Assembly: GCA_963678305.2 (NCBI GenBank)
Contig: CAXXVV010000011.1
Location: 496,001 to 560,000 of the forward strand
DNA: 64,000 nt
Direction: 5' to 3'
DNA from: G963676655 sp963678305
GTDB lineage: Bacteria > Verrucomicrobiota > Lentisphaeria > Victivallales > Victivallaceae
Below the pieces are notes generated by a model. It ran no database searches and was not told the origin of the DNA. It saw only the letters and a list, made by a program, of their open reading frames with translations. The stretch's first letter is position 1; each line of letters opens with the position of its first letter. Positions 61,222-64,000 of this stretch are shown one piece after another. The position numbers were made by a program, and so were the translations under genes.

Positions 61222-62064
61222 TTATTTCTGCGGTCTGGTTGCATTGTAGCTTTCAAGAAAATGGGTCGGAGACAGCCCGGTGACGCGTTTAAAGAATTTC
61301 GAAAACGAAAAAACGTCGCTAAAACCCATACTTTCGGCAACTTGAGTAATATTCAGGTTGGAATATAGCATTTTTCTTTTTGCAATAACCGCTCTTTCAT
61401 TGTCGACAAATTGCTTGAGGTTCATTTTGGTATGCTTTTTGAATAATGCCGAAAGGTAGATTCTGGAGTACCCTGTAAATTTGGCCACTTCGTCGAGTGA
61501 TTCGTAGTTGCCGCCATTTAAAATTATATTATCACGCACGTTAGTCAACCATGCCGGCGGCTGCGGATAGTTGACATGTGCATAACAAAGCGGCAGCAGG
61601 CCGGCCAGCCAATATGTGATCAGCGGGTATAACGGAGGAGTGATCTTTTTATGCTCGTTTATGATGTTTAAAAATATTTCGCAATAGTTTTTGGTTCCAA
61701 TCGTGTCGTTCGGCAGAGTCAATGGTTCAAAATTACCCTTGAACTTCTCGGCGGTGAACTTGATAGACCAGGTTTCACGATCCGATTTATAGGTAATACG
61801 ATGAGGTATTTCCGGAGGTATCAGGCAGAAGCTATGATCTTGAAAGAGGAATACTTTTCCTTCAATTTCCAGTTCAACATTTCCTGCTGTAATAACTTCA
61901 AGCTGCCAATAATCATGTTGATGCTTATAGCTGGAAACATCCGCATCAACTTCCCAGCCGTGGTCTATGTACAATAGAGAGATTACCGGTATTGCTGATT
62001 CTTTATATGAATCATCAATAATAGACAGGTGTTCCTGTTTTAAATTTTCCCTTATATATTGCAT
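61222..62064 (-). CDS. AraC-family transcriptional regulator
   Basis: The 280 residues start MQYIRENLKQEHLSIIDDSY. The cupin-like N-terminal domain has YKHQHDYWQLEVITAGNVEL and HSFCLIPPEIPHRITYKSD. The AraC domain (about 180-275) has LDEVAKFTGYSRIYLSALFK and ITQVAESMGFSDVFSFSKFF, then RVTGLSPTHFLESYN. It is on the minus strand, divergent across a 757-bp gap from the pseudopilin at 62822, and ends 91 bp from the metalloprotease gene stop. It probably regulates the locus that begins at 62822. Confidence 0.93.
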   Translation of the reverse strand: MQYIRENLKQEHLSIIDDSYKESAIPVISLLYIDHGWEVDADVSSYKHQHDYWQLEVITAGNVELEIEGKVFLFQDHSFCLIPPEIPHRITYKSDRETWSIKFTAEKFKGNFEPLTLPNDTIGTKNYCEIFLNIINEHKKITPPLYPLITYWLAGLLPLCYAHVNYPQPPAWLTNVRDNIILNGGNYESLDEVAKFTGYSRIYLSALFKKHTKMNLKQFVDNERAVIAKRKMLYSNLNITQVAESMGFSDVFSFSKFFKRVTGLSPTHFLESYNATRPQK

Positions 62065-62821
62065 TCTGACATAGCTGTATTCTTTTTTTATCCATGCCCA
62101 AACGGCGTTTTTTATTATACAAATAATATATTGCTAAAAGAATAAATATCAACGATTTTTAAAAAACATGATCTCAATATTCCCTTTGCTTCCACTTTTC
62201 AAGCTCGAATAGCGGAGTCCCAAGTCCCGCCGGGGCCTTGCAGTCCAGAGGCGGTATAAAGCTCGAAATATGGTAAAACAGCGGCAGCATCTGTTAAATT
62301 GAATTAAAATGGGATGGCTAGGAAAATTGCAAACAGACAAGCTCAACCATGTTTATGATTGTAACAACAGGAAATCTTTTGCGCTTTTACAGGCAAATAA
62401 TGAAAATTAAATAAAAATTGGCTGATCGGTTATCGGATGCTTATGGTGAAAACCTGGCAATTATGCGGTTATGTATATTTTTATCTTGTTTTCATAACTT
62501 TGATTAAAGTTTGACAGCCGTGATCTATTAATGTGAAGATTTATGTAACAACGTTTGTTAATGCAAAGGATAAAAAACATAAAGAATCTTGATCTGGAAG
62601 AAGACTGCAGACAGTCTCTTTTAGAAAGATGGCACTTGCCTTTTATATTGCATTTAGACATGCGAATATTTTATTTTGCTATTCCAATGCGATACTTTTA
62701 ATTGTATAATATATGAACAAAAAGATAAATGTTTGAATAACGCAAATAAATTCGGAGTGCATGTCATGTTGAAAATAATCAAACCAGGAAGTATTCTAAG
62801 CATAGAAAAGGAAATCTAATC
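62065..62821. other. 757-bp intergenic region with one GC-rich orphan island
   Basis: Mostly AT-rich, no convincing gene. A GC-rich island at about 62200-62265 stands out; on its minus strand it reads ISSFIPPLDCKAPAGLGTPL then FELEKWKQREY and stop, without a proper start. A possible promoter for the pseudopilin is TATAAT at 62705-62710 with a poor -35. Confidence 0.5.
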
Positions 62822-63502
62822 ATGAATAGAACAAAAAAATTCACCCTTATTGAACTTCTCGTGGTGATAGCCATTATCGCAATATTGGCAGCCATGCTTC
62901 TGCCGGCTCTCAATAAAGCCCGGGCAAAAGCTCACTCAATCAATTGTACAAACAACCTTAAACAATTCGGAGCCGCTTTTTTTCTATATACTGATGACAA
63001 TGTCGGCTATCTGCCTCAGTACCGTGACCGAGGAACACCTGAGAAGCATTGGTATGGTTATGGCGCCGGAGCTACAATCGCAGAATACCTGTCGTATTCC
63101 CAGAATGTTGATCTTGGATATTATGGTATTGCCGGCAGTAAACTGGTGAGGTCAAAATTATCCTGCATGGCAAAAAATGAATATGATACCGGATCATATT
63201 CTTACGGCTATAATTATTCGGTCTATGCCTATACTTCGGACCGGCTCAAGCTTTCAAAATGGAAAAAAACCACTAAAACTATGTTACTTGGAGATACCTA
63301 TGGTTGTTCAATTTCCAGATATTATGTCAGCGAGGTACATACCAACGGGGTTGATTACCGGACCGGGTTCAGGCACAATGACCGGGCGAATATCCTTTAT
63401 GGTGACGGCCATGTTGAAGCGAAGACTATTCTGGAGATTCCTGACCAGTGTACAGACAATTATGCCTATCGCGATATTTACTGGGATCCCACCGCAAAGT
63501 AA
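62822..63502 (+). CDS. Pseudopilin-like protein (H-X9-DG)
   Basis: The 226 residues start MNRTKKFTLIELLVVIAIIA, then ILAAMLLPALNKARAKAHSI. Lys precedes the helix Phe, with no nearby glycine. RHNDRANILYGDGHVEA gives H-X9-DG. AAAAGGAAATCTAATC is the ribosome site for ATG 62822. The next gene (63607) begins after a strong hairpin and is a secreted protein of a glycan-enzyme type, so this is another pseudopilin at the front of a locus. Confidence 0.94.
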   Translation: MNRTKKFTLIELLVVIAIIAILAAMLLPALNKARAKAHSINCTNNLKQFGAAFFLYTDDNVGYLPQYRDRGTPEKHWYGYGAGATIAEYLSYSQNVDLGYYGIAGSKLVRSKLSCMAKNEYDTGSYSYGYNYSVYAYTSDRLKLSKWKKTTKTMLLGDTYGCSISRYYVSEVHTNGVDYRTGFRHNDRANILYGDGHVEAKTILEIPDQCTDNYAYRDIYWDPTAK

Positions 63503-63530
63503 GATAATTATATCGAAGCCATTATCGGAA

Positions 63531-63554
63531 GAACGCCCCCGGATTGGGGCGTTC
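63531..63554 (+). terminator. Strong GC-rich hairpin after pseudopilin gene
   Basis: GAACGCCCC, loop CGGATT, GGGGCGTTC: a perfect 9-bp stem 29 bp after the stop codon. It lacks a T-tract, so it may be an attenuator or a 3'-end stabiliser, reducing but not ending transcription into the next gene. Confidence 0.6.
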
Positions 63555-63606
63555 TCGCTAAAATCTCGAATATTCGAACTCAAAGACCATGAAGTATGAG
63601 GTTGAA

Positions 63607-64000
63607 ATGAATATCAATCCCGCCGGAAAAGCAAAGATAATAACAATTGCGCTTTTCCTTATATTTTTCATCGAAGCAGCCAAATGCGCTGCATTGGAAA
63701 AACCTTATCAATCCGGGGCACTGACTCCGGTGAATTATAAAATCAATAATAAAAGTAAGCCAATGGCTTTATGCACTAAAGGAAAGGCCGAAGCCGTAAT
63801 CGTCGTGCCGCCGGGGGCCGGTGCGGGCAGTTATTGGATGCAGAACGCAGTTTTACTTAAAAAATATTTATACCAGGCAACTGGAGGCGATTTCCGGATC
63901 GTGACAAAATTACCAGTTGGAAAAAAAGGTATTTTCATTGGCCCTTGTGATAACCGCGAAGTTGCCGTAAATTACAAAAAACAAACTGAAATGGATGATG
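63607..64000 (+). CDS. Secreted protein, N-terminal part (DUF4838/GH67-N-like), cut by window edge
   Basis: Reading from ATG 63607 (MNINPAGKAKIITIALFLIF, an ATG at 63589 is also in frame) gives 131 codons to the right edge. A signal peptide ends about EAAKCAA. After it, VNYKINNKSKPMALCTKGKA and NAVLLKKYLYQATGGDFRIV, then KKGIFIGPCDNREVAV, match the alpha-glucuronidase-like N-terminal fold (DUF4838 and related), in which an alpha helix precedes a tGxxL-type turn and an IxIG strand. It is probably a glycan-degrading secreted enzyme. The family call rests on a short segment. Confidence 0.65.
   Translation, partial: MNINPAGKAKIITIALFLIFFIEAAKCAALEKPYQSGALTPVNYKINNKSKPMALCTKGKAEAVIVVPPGAGAGSYWMQNAVLLKKYLYQATGGDFRIVTKLPVGKKGIFIGPCDNREVAVNYKKQTEMDD

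Noticed and set aside
62149..62346. 65-codon minus-strand ORF in the 757-bp gap
   Set aside because: No ribosome site or recognisable domain; composition changes abruptly inside it. Kept only as an orphan island.

Overview
This window looks like chromosomal DNA from a Lentisphaerota-type member of the PVC superphylum (Victivallis or Oligosphaera relatives). The reasons are six single-gene pseudopilins with the FTLIELLVVIAIIAILA N-terminus and a C-terminal H-X9/11-DG motif, very large secreted GH42-like and jelly-roll proteins, several rhamnosidases, and the absence of SusC/SusD or TonB genes. This is inference from family content; no rRNA or other phylogenetic marker is present. I saw no tRNA, rRNA, CRISPR, transposase, integrase or phage gene.

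Layout. (1) 1-9990: an AraC regulator cut by the left edge faces a plus-strand run of a secreted DNRLRE/TIM-barrel protein, a sodium:solute symporter, a pseudopilin, a sugar isomerase/epimerase-like protein, a hexapeptide acyltransferase and a GH78 rhamnosidase. (2) 26454 down to 10014, minus strand: GH106-like protein, pseudopilin, GH42-like secreted protein, class V aminotransferase, GH43, GH78 and a second GH42-like protein. A divergent AraC regulator at 26592 has a 21-bp-period direct repeat over its promoter. (3) 27526-31938: an array of small hairpins, then a ROK regulator, a DUF3604-like protein and a Gfo/Idh/MocA oxidoreductase. (4) 44198 down to 31999, minus strand: a GntR/LacI-type regulator, a pseudopilin, a second GntR regulator, a paralogous pseudopilin, a DUF6259-like putative glycosidase, a GH42-like lipoprotein and a GH78. 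(5) 44497-57499: an AKR-SDR pair diverges from an FCD-type GntR regulator. The regulator is followed by a LamG glycosidase-like protein, a pseudopilin, a sialidase-like protein, an esterase, an HpcH/HpaI aldolase, a 2-hydroxyacid dehydrogenase, a Gfo/Idh/MocA protein, a second esterase and a cupin. (6) 57815-64000: a frameshifted double-zincin protein with PPC-like repeats, an AraC regulator, a pseudopilin and the start of a secreted protein that runs off the right edge.

How it fits together. The window reads as five or six adjacent glycan-use loci, each with its own regulator and most with a private pseudopilin. The large GH42-like and jelly-roll proteins carry signal peptides. All GH78, GH106 and GH43 enzymes lack them and should act in the cytoplasm. 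Three GH78, one GH106-like enzyme and an aldolase of the KDR-aldolase superfamily point to rhamnose-rich glycans, possibly also bearing arabinose or xylose, galactose and acyl groups. The strongest unexplained patterns are: the one-pseudopilin-per-locus arrangement without assembly genes; loss of the Gly(-1) processing residue in five of six pseudopilins; operator-like repeats placed on the regulators' own promoters, one of which predicts a leaderless mRNA; a chimeric GH78/GH42 gene remnant; and the hairpin array.
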